Assembly (NCBI GenBank): GCA_016199665.1
Contig: JACQGG010000227.1
Span: 1 to 36,702 of the forward strand
DNA length: 36,702 bases
Direction of reading: 5' to 3'
Source: Acidobacteriota bacterium
Lineage (GTDB): Bacteria > Acidobacteriota > UBA6911 > JACQSX01
The notes under the pieces were generated by a model, which was given only the letters and a program-made list of their open reading frames with translations, was not told where the DNA came from and did no database searches. Positions 1 through 8,239 of the stretch are shown one piece after another; the stretch's first letter is position 1; each line of letters opens with the position of its first letter. The translations under genes were made by a program, and so were the position numbers.

Positions 1-110
1 ATGAACGCGAATGAACGCGGACAAACACCAGCCGACCCCAACCCGCCCAACTACCCCCAACCCGCCCGAATGACCCCAACCCCCTCTTACGAGCGCAAAG
101 AAACATTTCC

Positions 111-210
111 GTTCATTCGCGTTAATTCGCGGCCCGTTCATTCGCGTTAATTCGCGGCCCGTTCATTCGCGTCAATTCGCGGCCCGTTCATTCGCGTTAA
201 TTCGCGGCCC
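111..210. repeat. 25-bp tandem repeat, four copies
   Basis: Four head-to-tail copies of a 25-bp unit beginning gttcattcgcgttaattcgc occupy 111-135, 136-160, 161-185 and 186-210. Only one base differs, in copy three (gttaatt becomes gtcaatt). Bases 1-20 (atgaacgcgaatgaacgcgg) carry the same motif in inverted orientation. The array ends about 90 bases before the EF-G-like start codon. There are no spacers between units, so it is a minisatellite and not a CRISPR. Bases 21-110 are C-rich and show no gene. Confidence 0.95.
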
Positions 211-297
211 ATTTTACGCCGCAATCCGCCCTATGCTAAGATCTTTCGCTTTCGCAGTTCAGAACCAATCGGGCACAACCTGGAGGAAACTGCCGCT

Positions 298-2391
298 ATG
301 AAAGTGACCGACCCTGAGAACATCCGGAATGTTGCCTTGGTGGGGCATGGAGGCGCCGGCAAGACATCGCTGGTCTCTGCCATCCTGTACTCAGCGGGCG
401 CGGTCAACCGTTTGGGCCGGGTCGATGACGGCACTACCGTCACCGATTATGATGAAGACGAAATAGCGCGCAAGATCACGCTGAATTCCGCGCTGGCCTA
501 TTGCGAGTGGAACAAAACCAAGGTCAATCTGATTGACACTCCCGGATATCGCGCATTCATGCACGACGCCAAGTCAGTGATGCCTGCCGTGGAAGGCGTG
601 ATCGTGGTGGTCGACGCGGTGAGCGGAGTCGAAGTGCAGACCGAACTGGTTTGGGAATACGCCGATGAGTTTGCGCTTCCTCGCATGATTGTCATCAACA
701 AGATGGATCGGGACCGCGCCAGCTTTGACCGCACTATTCAGTCCATTGAGTCCACCTGGGGACGGGTCGCAGTCCCCATCCAGATACCCATGGGAGAAGA
801 GAAGGATTTCGGCGGCGTGGTGGACCTGGTCAGGAACAAGGCATACCGCTATTCGCTGGATGGTTCTGGCAGCTTCCGTGAAGAGCCGATCCCGGTGAAT
901 CTCGATGAAGCGGCGCGTTCGTCGCGCGAGAGGCTGATCGAGGTGGTGGCCGAGTCGAGTGATAGCCTGATGGAAAAGTTCTTCGACTCGGGGACCATCG
1001 GCGATGAGGATCTCGTCGCCGGACTCACAAGGGGGATTGCGGAAAACAAAGTGATACCGGTGCTGGTTGTTTCTGCCACGTTCAACGCTGCGGTAAGGCA
1101 GCTGTTGGATCACATGGTTGCGCTGCTCCCCTCTCCGCTGCAGCGCGGGCCGGTCGAGGCCACCGATGCGCGGCTGCAGCAGCCGGTGAGCATCCCGGTC
1201 GATCCCGGCGGCCCCGCCGCCGCCTTCGTGTTCAAGACAATTGCCGATCCGTTCGCGGGACGAATCTCGTTGTTTAAGGTTTTTTCCGGCGTCTTGAAGT
1301 CGGACAGCTCAATTCACAATGTGAACCGGGACTCAACCGAACGACTGGGCGCCTTGCAGCTTACGCAAGGGAAGTCCCATGAGAATATCGCCGAGGTCAG
1401 GGCAGGAGACATCGGCGCCGTCGCAAAACTTAAGGACACCGCAACCGGAGACTCGCTGGCGGACAAAGCGCACCCGCTTCTCTTCAAGAAGGTTTCCTTT
1501 CCAGAACCCGCCATCAGCTTTGCCATCGAGCCCAAGAGCCGGGGCGACGAAGATAAAATCAGCAGCGCCATGGCCAAGATTCTGGAAGAAGACGGATCGC
1601 TTCGCTTTCAGCGAGACCCGCAAACGAAGGAATTCCTGCTCTCGGGGTCCGGCCAACTGCACGTGGAAGTCATGGTAGAGAAGCTGAAAAAGAAGTATGG
1701 CGTCGGAGTAACTTTGAAGCCGCCGAAAGTTCCCTACCGCGAGACGATCACTGCCCGGGCGGAAGCCCAGGGGCGCCACAAGAAGCAGACCGGCGGTCAT
1801 GGCCAGTACGGCGACTGCTGGATTAAGGTAGAGCCCCTGGCCCGCAGCGCCGGTTTCATTTTCGAGGACAAGATATTCGGCGGCTCAATCCCGAAGAATT
1901 TCATCCCTGCGGTAGAAAAGGGGATCGTTGAGGCGTCCCACCGCGGGTTCCTGGCAGGTTATCCGATGGTGGACTTTAAAGTCATCCTGTTTGACGGCTC
2001 TTATCACGATGTCGACTCCTCAGAGCTGGCATTCAAAATCGCAGGGTCGCTGGCTTTTAAGAAAGCCATGGAGCAATCCAAACCGGTGCTGCTGGAACCG
2101 GTCATGAACGTCGAAGTCTACGCTCCCGAGGAATCTGCGGGCGATTTGATGGGCGATCTCAACAGCCGGCGGGGTCGGATCCAGGGCATGGATTCCAAGG
2201 GGCACACCCAAATCATCCGGGCACAAGTTCCCATGGCCGAGATGCTCACCTACGCTCCGGATCTCACCTCCATGACCGGCGGTCGCGGAAGCTTCCACAT
2301 GGAGTTCTCCCACTATGACCAGGTCCCGTCTCACATCGCCGCCAAGATCATTGAGGAGCGAAAGAAGAGTACCGGGGAAGAGACTGCCTAG
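298..2391 (+). CDS. Elongation factor G-like protein (EF-G2 type)
   Basis: This is a 697-residue translational GTPase with the EF-G domain layout. Visible motifs are the P-loop GHGGAGKT (16-23), DTPGY (80-84) and NKMD (134-137), followed by domains II to V, including the domain IV segment around GGHGQYGD. Canonical EF-G has DTPGH, where the histidine activates GTP hydrolysis; here it is tyrosine, and the usual RGITI switch I is RKITL. Both changes are typical of the EF-G2 paralogues found beside a normal FusA, so a specialised or slow GTPase is likelier than the main translocase. The ATG has a GGAGG 11 bases upstream. Its stop codon lies 26 bases before the next start, suggesting co-transcription with the pseudouridine synthase. 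No rpsL, rpsG or tuf neighbours are present, which also argues against the housekeeping fusA. Confidence 0.93.
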   Translation: MKVTDPENIRNVALVGHGGAGKTSLVSAILYSAGAVNRLGRVDDGTTVTDYDEDEIARKITLNSALAYCEWNKTKVNLIDTPGYRAFMHDAKSVMPAVEGVIVVVDAVSGVEVQTELVWEYADEFALPRMIVINKMDRDRASFDRTIQSIESTWGRVAVPIQIPMGEEKDFGGVVDLVRNKAYRYSLDGSGSFREEPIPVNLDEAARSSRERLIEVVAESSDSLMEKFFDSGTIGDEDLVAGLTRGIAENKVIPVLVVSATFNAAVRQLLDHMVALLPSPLQRGPVEATDARLQQPVSIPVDPGGPAAAFVFKTIADPFAGRISLFKVFSGVLKSDSSIHNVNRDSTERLGALQLTQGKSHENIAEVRAGDIGAVAKLKDTATGDSLADKAHPLLFKKVSFPEPAISFAIEPKSRGDEDKISSAMAKILEEDGSLRFQRDPQTKEFLLSGSGQLHVEVMVEKLKKKYGVGVTLKPPKVPYRETITARAEAQGRHKKQTGGHGQYGDCWIKVEPLARSAGFIFEDKIFGGSIPKNFIPAVEKGIVEASHRGFLAGYPMVDFKVILFDGSYHDVDSSELAFKIAGSLAFKKAMEQSKPVLLEPVMNVEVYAPEESAGDLMGDLNSRRGRIQGMDSKGHTQIIRAQVPMAEMLTYAPDLTSMTGGRGSFHMEFSHYDQVPSHIAAKIIEERKKSTGEETA

Positions 2392-2417
2392 TGGATCCCG
2401 GGGGTGACTCTGGTTTG

Positions 2418-3383
2418 ATGCGTCAACATCTCGTGGTGGCGGAAACGGATACCGGGATCCGCCTTGACCGCTTTCTCGCCCAGAACCTGCCCGATTACAG
2501 CCGCACATACTTTTCCCGCAGGATCGAAGGCGGAGATGTGGCTGTTAACGGCAGGATTGAGCTGCGATGCAGGCAGGCGGTGCAGGCCGGAGACCGCGTG
2601 GATGTTGATTTCCCTGTCATCCAGCCGGCTGCGGTACGGCCGGAAGAGCTGCCGCTGGATATCTTATTCGAAGATGACTGGCTTGCGGTCGTGGTAAAGC
2701 CGGCGGGACTCGCGGTTCATCCCGGAGCTGGCCGCAAGAGCGGGACTCTGGCCAACGCTCTGGCACACCATTTCAACCGCCTCTCCCGGCGTGACCCGCA
2801 ACGCCCGGGAATCGTTCACCGGCTGGACCGGGACACTTCCGGTCTGTTGGTCATTGCCAAGTCTGAGCGCGCGCATCACCGGCTCGCGCGGCAGTTCCAG
2901 CAACGGCTGGTGGAAAAGTATTATCTGGCGCTGGCGTATGGATCCGGCCTGCAGGCGCACGGTCGAATCGAAGCGCCGATCGGGCGCCACCCCGTCCATC
3001 GCACGCGTATGGCCGTTATCCGCAGCGGTCGCCCCGCCTTGACACAGTATGACGTGCTCGAGAGATTCCACGGCTTTATTTACCTCAGAATCAGCCTGAA
3101 GACGGGTCGGACCCACCAGATCCGGGTACACTTGAGCCATCTAAACCACCCGGTCGTGGGTGACGCCGTCTATGGGAAGGGCCGACTGCAGACCCTTCCC
3201 AACAAGCAAATTCAGGCCTGTCTCCAGCAGTTGAACCGCTTGTTTCTGCACGCAACCCTTCTGGAGTTCTCCCATCCCGTGACCGGCCAGCGCATGCGGT
3301 TCGAATCTCCTCTTCCCCAGGACCTGGAAGGGACGCTGAACTTCGTGAGGAAGCACGATCTTACGATAGACATGATAAAATAG
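2418..3383 (+). CDS. rluD: RluD/RluA-family 23S rRNA pseudouridine synthase
   Basis: The product is a pseudouridine synthase that isomerises uridines in rRNA. An N-terminal S4 RNA-binding domain (GIRLDRFLAQ onward, ending near DVDFPV) is followed by the RluA catalytic domain. The signature HRLDRDTSG contains the catalytic aspartate, and GRTHQIRVHL is the conserved C-terminal motif. I chose the ATG at 2418, which gives an RluD-like start (MRQHLVVAETDTGIRLD). A GTG at 2391 that shares a base with the EF-G stop is in frame and would add nine residues. Size (321 residues) and two-domain order match RluD better than RluA or RluC, but the exact target uridines cannot be read from sequence. The VWA gene starts 9 bases downstream. 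Confidence 0.9.
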   Translation: MRQHLVVAETDTGIRLDRFLAQNLPDYSRTYFSRRIEGGDVAVNGRIELRCRQAVQAGDRVDVDFPVIQPAAVRPEELPLDILFEDDWLAVVVKPAGLAVHPGAGRKSGTLANALAHHFNRLSRRDPQRPGIVHRLDRDTSGLLVIAKSERAHHRLARQFQQRLVEKYYLALAYGSGLQAHGRIEAPIGRHPVHRTRMAVIRSGRPALTQYDVLERFHGFIYLRISLKTGRTHQIRVHLSHLNHPVVGDAVYGKGRLQTLPNKQIQACLQQLNRLFLHATLLEFSHPVTGQRMRFESPLPQDLEGTLNFVRKHDLTIDMIK

Positions 3384-3392
3384 GCTTTCCCT

Positions 3393-4331
3393 ATGACACG
3401 ACGTCTGTGCATTATCCTGCTGGCGGCCAGTCTGAGCGGTCGGGCCGGCTTCCCGCAAGCCTCCAACTCTTCCCAGGATTCCAGGGCACCCCAAGAATCC
3501 AATCCCCAGTTCTTTGCCAGTGTCGACGTGGTCAACGTCCTGGTGACGGCGACCGACAAAAAGGGCCGTTTCATTACCAATCTGGAGCGGAATGACTTTC
3601 AGATCTACGAAGACGGAAAACCGCAGCAGGTTGCGAACTTCAACAAGCAGACCAATCTGCCCTTGGTCCTGGCGTTTTTGATTGATACCAGCAGCAGCGT
3701 ATCGGTCAAGTTGAGCTTTGAAAAAGAGGCCGCCACTAATTTCATTTATTCGATCATGCGGGAGAAGGACCGGGCCCTGCTGATCGAATTCGACACCGGA
3801 GTGACGCTGCTGCAGGACCTGACCTCCAGCGCCAACGAAATAGTCAGGAAGATTGCCAGGCTCACCGCGGGCGGCGGTACGGCGTTGTACGACGCGATTT
3901 ACGAGGTCACCACCAAGAAGCTCCAGAATCTGCCGGACCGAAAGGTGATCGTCATTCTGTCTGACGGCGCGGATGAGAATTCCAAATCAACGCTCCAGGA
4001 AGGACTCGAAAAGCTCCGCCAGATGGATATCGCGGTCTACGCCATAAGCACTTCCAGCTACGGCGCCAGCGGGGACCAGAGGGGCGACAAGGCGCTGGCA
4101 AAACTGGCCGAAGAAACCGGCGGCAAGGCTTATTTTCCCTACACTCCGGCGCAGATGGAACAATACTTTGATTTGATCAATCAGGAGCTGCGCAGCCAAT
4201 ACAACCTCGCCTACGAGTCGACCAACCGCAAGAGGGACGGATCCTATCGCACCATCGAAGTCCGCACCAGTCGCGATGATGTCCGATTGCGCCACAAGAA
4301 GGGCTACGTAGCCCGCCTCCAGGCCAATTAG
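3393..4331 (+). CDS. Secreted VWA-domain protein (acidobacterial VWFA-related type)
   Basis: This 312-residue protein has an N-terminal signal peptide (MTRRLCIILLAASL...) and one von Willebrand factor A domain. The metal-ion-dependent adhesion site looks complete: DTSSS (DxSxS), a threonine in GGTALYD, and the aspartate of LSDGAD. The segment before the domain (VNVLVTATDKKGRFITNLERND, then QIYEDGKPQ) and the end (RTSRDDVRLRHKKGYVA) match the family described as 'VWFA-related domain, acidobacterial', expanded in that phylum. The function is unknown; a periplasmic or surface role in binding protein partners is the usual inference. It is 9 bases downstream of the pseudouridine synthase, so probably in the same transcript, and converges with the glycosyltransferase gene. 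Confidence 0.88.
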   Translation: MTRRLCIILLAASLSGRAGFPQASNSSQDSRAPQESNPQFFASVDVVNVLVTATDKKGRFITNLERNDFQIYEDGKPQQVANFNKQTNLPLVLAFLIDTSSSVSVKLSFEKEAATNFIYSIMREKDRALLIEFDTGVTLLQDLTSSANEIVRKIARLTAGGGTALYDAIYEVTTKKLQNLPDRKVIVILSDGADENSKSTLQEGLEKLRQMDIAVYAISTSSYGASGDQRGDKALAKLAEETGGKAYFPYTPAQMEQYFDLINQELRSQYNLAYESTNRKRDGSYRTIEVRTSRDDVRLRHKKGYVARLQAN

Positions 4332-4340
4332 CCCAACTTC

Positions 4341-4410
4341 GTCACCGAACCACGACCGTCAGGGAGCGGCGCGGAATATCAATGGGTTACCGCGCCGCTT
4401 GCCGACGCGC
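4341..4410. repeat. REP-like hairpin element, copy A
   Basis: This element lies between two convergent genes. A 10-bp perfect stem, agcggcgcgg (4365-4374) with ccgcgccgct (4390-4399), closes a 15-base loop. The 70 bases from gtcaccgaac onward match a second copy at 25190-25259 at 59 of 70 positions without gaps. Hairpin form, intergenic location and a REP-type transposase in the same window support a REP-like (repetitive extragenic palindromic) element. It may also help terminate transcription from both sides. Confidence 0.8.
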
Positions 4411-4459
4411 GCGGCTCTGTGACAAAGTCGGGCTAGGAGTAACGCCGGCGGCGGGCGCC

Positions 4460-5443
4460 TCAATCCTCGAGTGCCTTGCCCACCCCGCAAGCGCGGTTGA
4501 GGCCGTCGAGATCAGGGCTGTCAAAAAGCGCCGGAAATTCTGGCGGAAGTTCAGCCCGAGGCGCGCCCTCCGCAACCAGGCGCCACCACCGGCGCACGGC
4601 TTCAAGAAAGGCTTCCAGGCGTTCCATTTCCATGCTGCGCCCGCGCCTGGCGTAACCCAGGCGCAGCACGTCCAGCTTGCGCCGCATCTCGACGTATGCA
4701 GCGGCGCGATAATTTCGGGGAATGTTGGGAGAGCAGACCTGGGAGTAGAGTGCACGGGCGCGCCAGCGATCCATCCCCCAAAACCTGCGGGAGAGCTGGT
4801 CCGCCTCGCCCCCAAATTTCATCACCAGCTTTTCCGCCACCAATGACACGCGGTAGCGGGCGGCCACGCGCAGCCACAAGTCATAATCCTCGCATACCAC
4901 ATAGGATTCGTCGAAGGGGCCGGTCACGTCGAGAACCGAGCGGTGCAGCATGACCGAGGAGGGACTTAGAACGCAGAGCGGCAGGCACCGTTCGAAAATC
5001 CAGCCTGCGGGCTTGCTGTGTTTTTTCATAGGGTTGACCCGGAGACCCCGCCGCAGCCATATTTCGTCTGTATGACAAACCTTGTCGCCGGTCGCGCCCA
5101 CGCAAGAGAGCTGTTTTTCGAGCTTGGCCGGCATCCAGACATCATCGGAGTCCAGGAAAGCAAACCATTCGCCTCTTGCCAGCGCAAGGCCGACGTTGCG
5201 GGCGGCGCTCACGCCCCGGTGTGCAGTTCGGTGATATCGAACCCGCGGGTCCTCCGGGCAGGACCCGATAGCCCGTCCGCTGCCGTCGTCCGATCCGTCA
5301 TCCACCACGATCAGCTCCCACTGGGGAAACGTCTGGTTCACAACAGACTCCATTGCTCTGGCAAGGACGGTTGCTCTGTTGCGAGTCGGGATTACGACGG
5401 AAACCTGGGGGTTCAAGCGCAGCGCACGTCGGGCAGCATTCAA
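4460..5443 (-). CDS. Family 2 glycosyltransferase
   Basis: The product (327 residues) has a GT-A fold, GT2-type catalytic domain at its N-terminus: VSVVIPTRNRATVL, the nucleotide-binding VVDDGSDDGS, the SAARNVGLALARGEW segment, and the metal-binding FLDSDDVW. It would transfer a sugar from a nucleotide donor, most likely to a polysaccharide or glycan. The acceptor cannot be inferred. The C-terminal 120 residues are basic and lack membrane segments, so it should be cytosolic or membrane-peripheral. It starts 16 bases after the HD-GYP/GGDEF gene, which suggests one transcript and a link to cyclic di-GMP-controlled glycan synthesis (inference). The start used is TTG at 5443, with AGGAG 13 bases upstream overlapping the previous stop. 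A TTG at 5416 is the alternative. Confidence 0.88.
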   Translation of the reverse strand: MNAARRALRLNPQVSVVIPTRNRATVLARAMESVVNQTFPQWELIVVDDGSDDGSGRAIGSCPEDPRVRYHRTAHRGVSAARNVGLALARGEWFAFLDSDDVWMPAKLEKQLSCVGATGDKVCHTDEIWLRRGLRVNPMKKHSKPAGWIFERCLPLCVLSPSSVMLHRSVLDVTGPFDESYVVCEDYDLWLRVAARYRVSLVAEKLVMKFGGEADQLSRRFWGMDRWRARALYSQVCSPNIPRNYRAAAYVEMRRKLDVLRLGYARRGRSMEMERLEAFLEAVRRWWRLVAEGAPRAELPPEFPALFDSPDLDGLNRACGVGKALED

Positions 5444-5459
5444 ACCGGCGGACGGGCTC

Positions 5460-7925
5460 CTAGGCAGACGAACGCTCCGTCAGCGGGACGGTGGGTTGCG
5501 GCTTTGTCTTCAAGTCTCGGTCGGCGCGCCGCACCTTGTCGGCATACATGTTCTGGTCCGCCAAGGCAATCAAAACCTGGCTGTCCCGTCCGTCATCGGG
5601 GAACGTGGCGCATCCAACACTGATGCCGACGCTGACGATGGCATCGCCCGCCGGGAGTTCGAACCTGTCGACGCTCCTCTGGATCCGGCCAATGTTGTCT
5701 TCTGCCTGCTGGCGATTGGCCCCGGAGAGCACGGCGACGAACTCATCGCCCGCATAGCGGACGCAGGTATCGGATTTTCGCATCTGGTTGCGCAGAACCT
5801 GGGCAATCCCCATCAGCATGCGGTCTCCAGTCTGATGGCCGTACAGGTCATTGACCGACTTGAACCGCTCCAGATCCATGACCAGAATCGAGACGGGATA
5901 ATTCAGCCTCTCGGCGCGGCGAAATTCCTGCTCCAGAAACGTGTAAAGGTATCGCGAATTGGGGAGTCCGGTCAGCAGGTCGGTAAACGCATCTTCCTGA
6001 GTTTCCTCAAATATGAGCGAGTTGTTGATGGCGATAGCCGCCTGGCGGCTGATTGTTTCCAGAAGGCGGAGATGGTCCTGAGTATATCCATTCTCAAACT
6101 CTGAATACAGCGTGATCACTCCGACGAGATTCTGGTCCATGGACAACGGGACCGAAAGACAGCTCTTGAAATGGCTCTGCAGGTCGCGGGCGGGAGATGC
6201 ATTCAACAACGGCTGATTGTGGGCTGCCACCCATCCGGTGATGCTCTCGCCCTTGAAGAGATGCTGATTTTCAATCAACTGGGCATGGCGTCCCGAGGAG
6301 TAAAAGCAGGTCAGCTTATCCCCCCCCCTCTCCAGCAGGAAAATTCCGCAAGCCGTGTACGGAACAATGTTCTCGATCTTGCTGCCAATGAGCGCCATCG
6401 TTTCAGAAACCTTCAACGACCTGCCAACGTTCTGGGAAAGCTCGTAAATCGCCTGGATTTCCCTGTGGCTGGCGGCGATATCGTGAAAAACCGTCGCATC
6501 GATCCGCTTGCTGACGCTGTTTGGCTCAGCGATGACCGATTCACCGATACTCTTCAACGCCCTTTCCGGGAGAGTACTTTCCGCGTGCCGGGCGCGCGCT
6601 TCCAGGATCTCGATGTTGTCCGAAAACAGTCGTACCAGATGAGGATCGTACGACCGGCCGGCTTCTTTCTGGAGATAGTCAAGCGCCATCTCGCGGCTCA
6701 ACTCGGCGCGGTAGGGTCGATCGGATCGCAACGCGTCATAGCAATCGGAGATGGAGAGAATCCGGGCGCTGATAGGAATATCTTCCGCTCGCAGCCCGTC
6801 CGGGTAGCCGCTGCCGTCCCATTTCTCGTGGTGGTGGCGTACCGTGGGAACAACCGGAAACGGGAAGTTGACCGAGCTCAAAATATCGGCGCCGACATTG
6901 ACGTGCGCCTTCATCTTCTGGAATTCGCTGGGAGTCAGCGCCGTCGGCTTGTTTAAGATGTACTCCGGAATGGCCAGCTTGCCCACGTCGTGGAGGAGCG
7001 AGGCAGCCTTCAGCCCTTCCACGTCGTCTGAATCGGTCACTCCTGCAAGCTCCGCAAGACCGAGGGCAAAGCTCTGCACGCGCCGGACGTGGCCGTGCGT
7101 GGTCTGGTCTTTGGCGTCAATGGCCATGGCCAGAGAGCTGATTGTAGAGTGATACAGCTCGCTCAGCTTCTCAACGTGCTTCTTGGCCTGCACGATGTTG
7201 TCAAGAGAGACCTTGTACGCAAAATAAATCAGCAGGACAATCGGGACGGTGGCTGTGACAAAGTAAACCCTCTCCCGAGGGAGATAAATCACCGTCAGCG
7301 CCGCCGAAGCGGCGCCCGCAAAGTTGGTCAGGGACGTCCACAGAAAATCGGTCTTCCAGAGCTCCAAAAACTGCGTCCGGGTAACCAGCGAAATCGCCAG
7401 CGCCACGGATCCGCTGTTTAACAGGAAAAGAGCGATCGACGCCGCGGCAAGCGGCACAAACAGGCGGGTCTTATCCTCGGCAGAGCCGACTGGAAAGTTC
7501 CCGGCACTGTAGAGATGATAGAAAAGATTGGAGGCGATCAGGGTGGTGATTGCCAGGTTGGAGAAATTGAACAGGATCTTGTACAAGCCTCGCTGGCGGT
7601 TCCGCAAGCTGCCGAGCAGTGTGTCCAGTGCGGAGATAATGACCGCGATGTAGGGTCCCCACCAGAGCATTGCGACGTAGATGAAAACGTCGGAGAGCGT
7701 CAGCGTCACCGACTCGGATCCTTCTCCCCGTGTGGGGATCTTCACCGAGAAGAATCCGCCCATGGAGGCCAGGACGGCGAGGAAAATCCACTCCGAAGTG
7801 CTTCTCGAAGCCTGGTAGAGGGAAAACACCAGAACGGCGCACCCCAGAAGGTTCACCGAATAAATGTACGCCCTCGCTGTCAGGCGCAAGGGCAGGCGGG
7901 AGGCTCTTCCCTCACTGACGACCAT
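5460..7925 (-). CDS. Membrane HD-GYP / GAF / GGDEF cyclic di-GMP enzyme
   Basis: An 821-residue signalling protein. Residues about 20-240 form a multi-helix membrane sensor region. An HD-GYP phosphodiesterase domain follows (about 255-430), with the HD pair at 312-313 (LLHDVGK), HHHE at 364-367 and GYP at 373-375, so its key residues are present. A GAF sensor domain (about 485-640) precedes a GGDEF diguanylate cyclase domain (about 645-800). The active site reads AGDEF (725-729), a form found in active cyclases. An RxxD inhibitory site (RKSD, 716-719) sits exactly five residues upstream. One polypeptide therefore carries both degrading and synthesising domains for cyclic di-GMP; which activity dominates is unknown. 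TAAGG lies six bases before the ATG. The protease controlled by cyclic di-GMP aptamers is just upstream, and a glycosyltransferase just downstream. Confidence 0.93.
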   Translation of the reverse strand: MVVSEGRASRLPLRLTARAYIYSVNLLGCAVLVFSLYQASRSTSEWIFLAVLASMGGFFSVKIPTRGEGSESVTLTLSDVFIYVAMLWWGPYIAVIISALDTLLGSLRNRQRGLYKILFNFSNLAITTLIASNLFYHLYSAGNFPVGSAEDKTRLFVPLAAASIALFLLNSGSVALAISLVTRTQFLELWKTDFLWTSLTNFAGAASAALTVIYLPRERVYFVTATVPIVLLIYFAYKVSLDNIVQAKKHVEKLSELYHSTISSLAMAIDAKDQTTHGHVRRVQSFALGLAELAGVTDSDDVEGLKAASLLHDVGKLAIPEYILNKPTALTPSEFQKMKAHVNVGADILSSVNFPFPVVPTVRHHHEKWDGSGYPDGLRAEDIPISARILSISDCYDALRSDRPYRAELSREMALDYLQKEAGRSYDPHLVRLFSDNIEILEARARHAESTLPERALKSIGESVIAEPNSVSKRIDATVFHDIAASHREIQAIYELSQNVGRSLKVSETMALIGSKIENIVPYTACGIFLLERGGDKLTCFYSSGRHAQLIENQHLFKGESITGWVAAHNQPLLNASPARDLQSHFKSCLSVPLSMDQNLVGVITLYSEFENGYTQDHLRLLETISRQAAIAINNSLIFEETQEDAFTDLLTGLPNSRYLYTFLEQEFRRAERLNYPVSILVMDLERFKSVNDLYGHQTGDRMLMGIAQVLRNQMRKSDTCVRYAGDEFVAVLSGANRQQAEDNIGRIQRSVDRFELPAGDAIVSVGISVGCATFPDDGRDSQVLIALADQNMYADKVRRADRDLKTKPQPTVPLTERSSA

Positions 7926-7982
7926 GGCTGCCTTAAGTATTTAGAACATCGACCTGAAACCGCGGGATCAGGACCGCCGACG

Positions 7983-8006
7983 GGAAAGGCGCCCAATAGC
8001 CTTTCC
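7983..8006 (-). terminator. Hairpin, possible terminator or attenuator
   Basis: Arms ggaaaggc (7983-7990) and gcctttcc (7999-8006) form a perfect 8-bp stem around an 8-base loop. It lies downstream of the protease gene and about 58 bases before the HD-GYP/GGDEF start. No U-tract follows on the minus strand, so it is not a classical Rho-independent terminator. It might pause transcription or stabilise mRNA. Confidence 0.4.
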
Positions 8007-8036
8007 TACTTGTGATATGTTAGCACGAAATCCATG

Positions 8037-8056
8037 GGAGCATTCTGGTATGCTCC
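8037..8056 (-). terminator. Hairpin, possible transcript-end structure
   Basis: Arms ggagcat (8037-8043) and atgctcc (8050-8056) form a perfect 7-bp stem with a 6-base loop, upstream of the hairpin at 7983-8006 in the minus-strand transcript. There is no U-tract, so its role as a terminator is uncertain. Confidence 0.35.
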
Positions 8057-8148
8057 GGCGAAAGTCAATTATCCCAATGAACGATCTTTCCGGTGCTCAC
8101 TCCGCTTCTCCATCAGATCTATCAATCATTGGGCCAGCACTACCCCTC

Positions 8149-8236
8149 TTAGTCCGTCCAGTAAACAATTTGTACCATCACGATTTTTCCCCCTTTAGTC
8201 CGTCCAGTAAACAATTCGCACCATCACGATTTTTCC
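8149..8236. repeat. Two-copy 46-base-period repeat after the protease
   Basis: Two 42-base copies (8149-8190 and 8195-8236) beginning ttagtccgtccagtaaacaa match at 40 of 42 positions. On the protease strand each reads ...QIVYWTD then stop, resembling the QILWTD repeat inside the protease. The first copy met by read-through (8195-8236) is in frame with the protease stop codon. The copies may be degenerate debris of the coding repeat array. Confidence 0.85.
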
Positions 8237-8239
8237 GCT

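Larger units (their letters stand above)
7926..8239. other. Intergenic region between protease and cyclic di-GMP enzyme
   Basis: No gene is visible in these 314 bases. They hold two perfect hairpins (7983-8006 and 8037-8056) and a 46-base-period duplication (8149-8236), listed separately. I found no clear promoter for the downstream HD-GYP/GGDEF gene; on the minus strand a TTGACT near 8065 lacks a good -10 partner. Read-through from the protease promoter is therefore possible. Confidence 0.6.

Noticed and set aside
111..210. Possible CRISPR array
   Set aside because: The 25-bp repeats are directly adjacent with no spacers and there are no cas genes.
4382..4846. Plus-strand open frame of 154 residues overlapping the glycosyltransferase
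   Set aside because: It is antisense to conserved GT2 sequence and starts inside the REP-like hairpin; no protein-like features.
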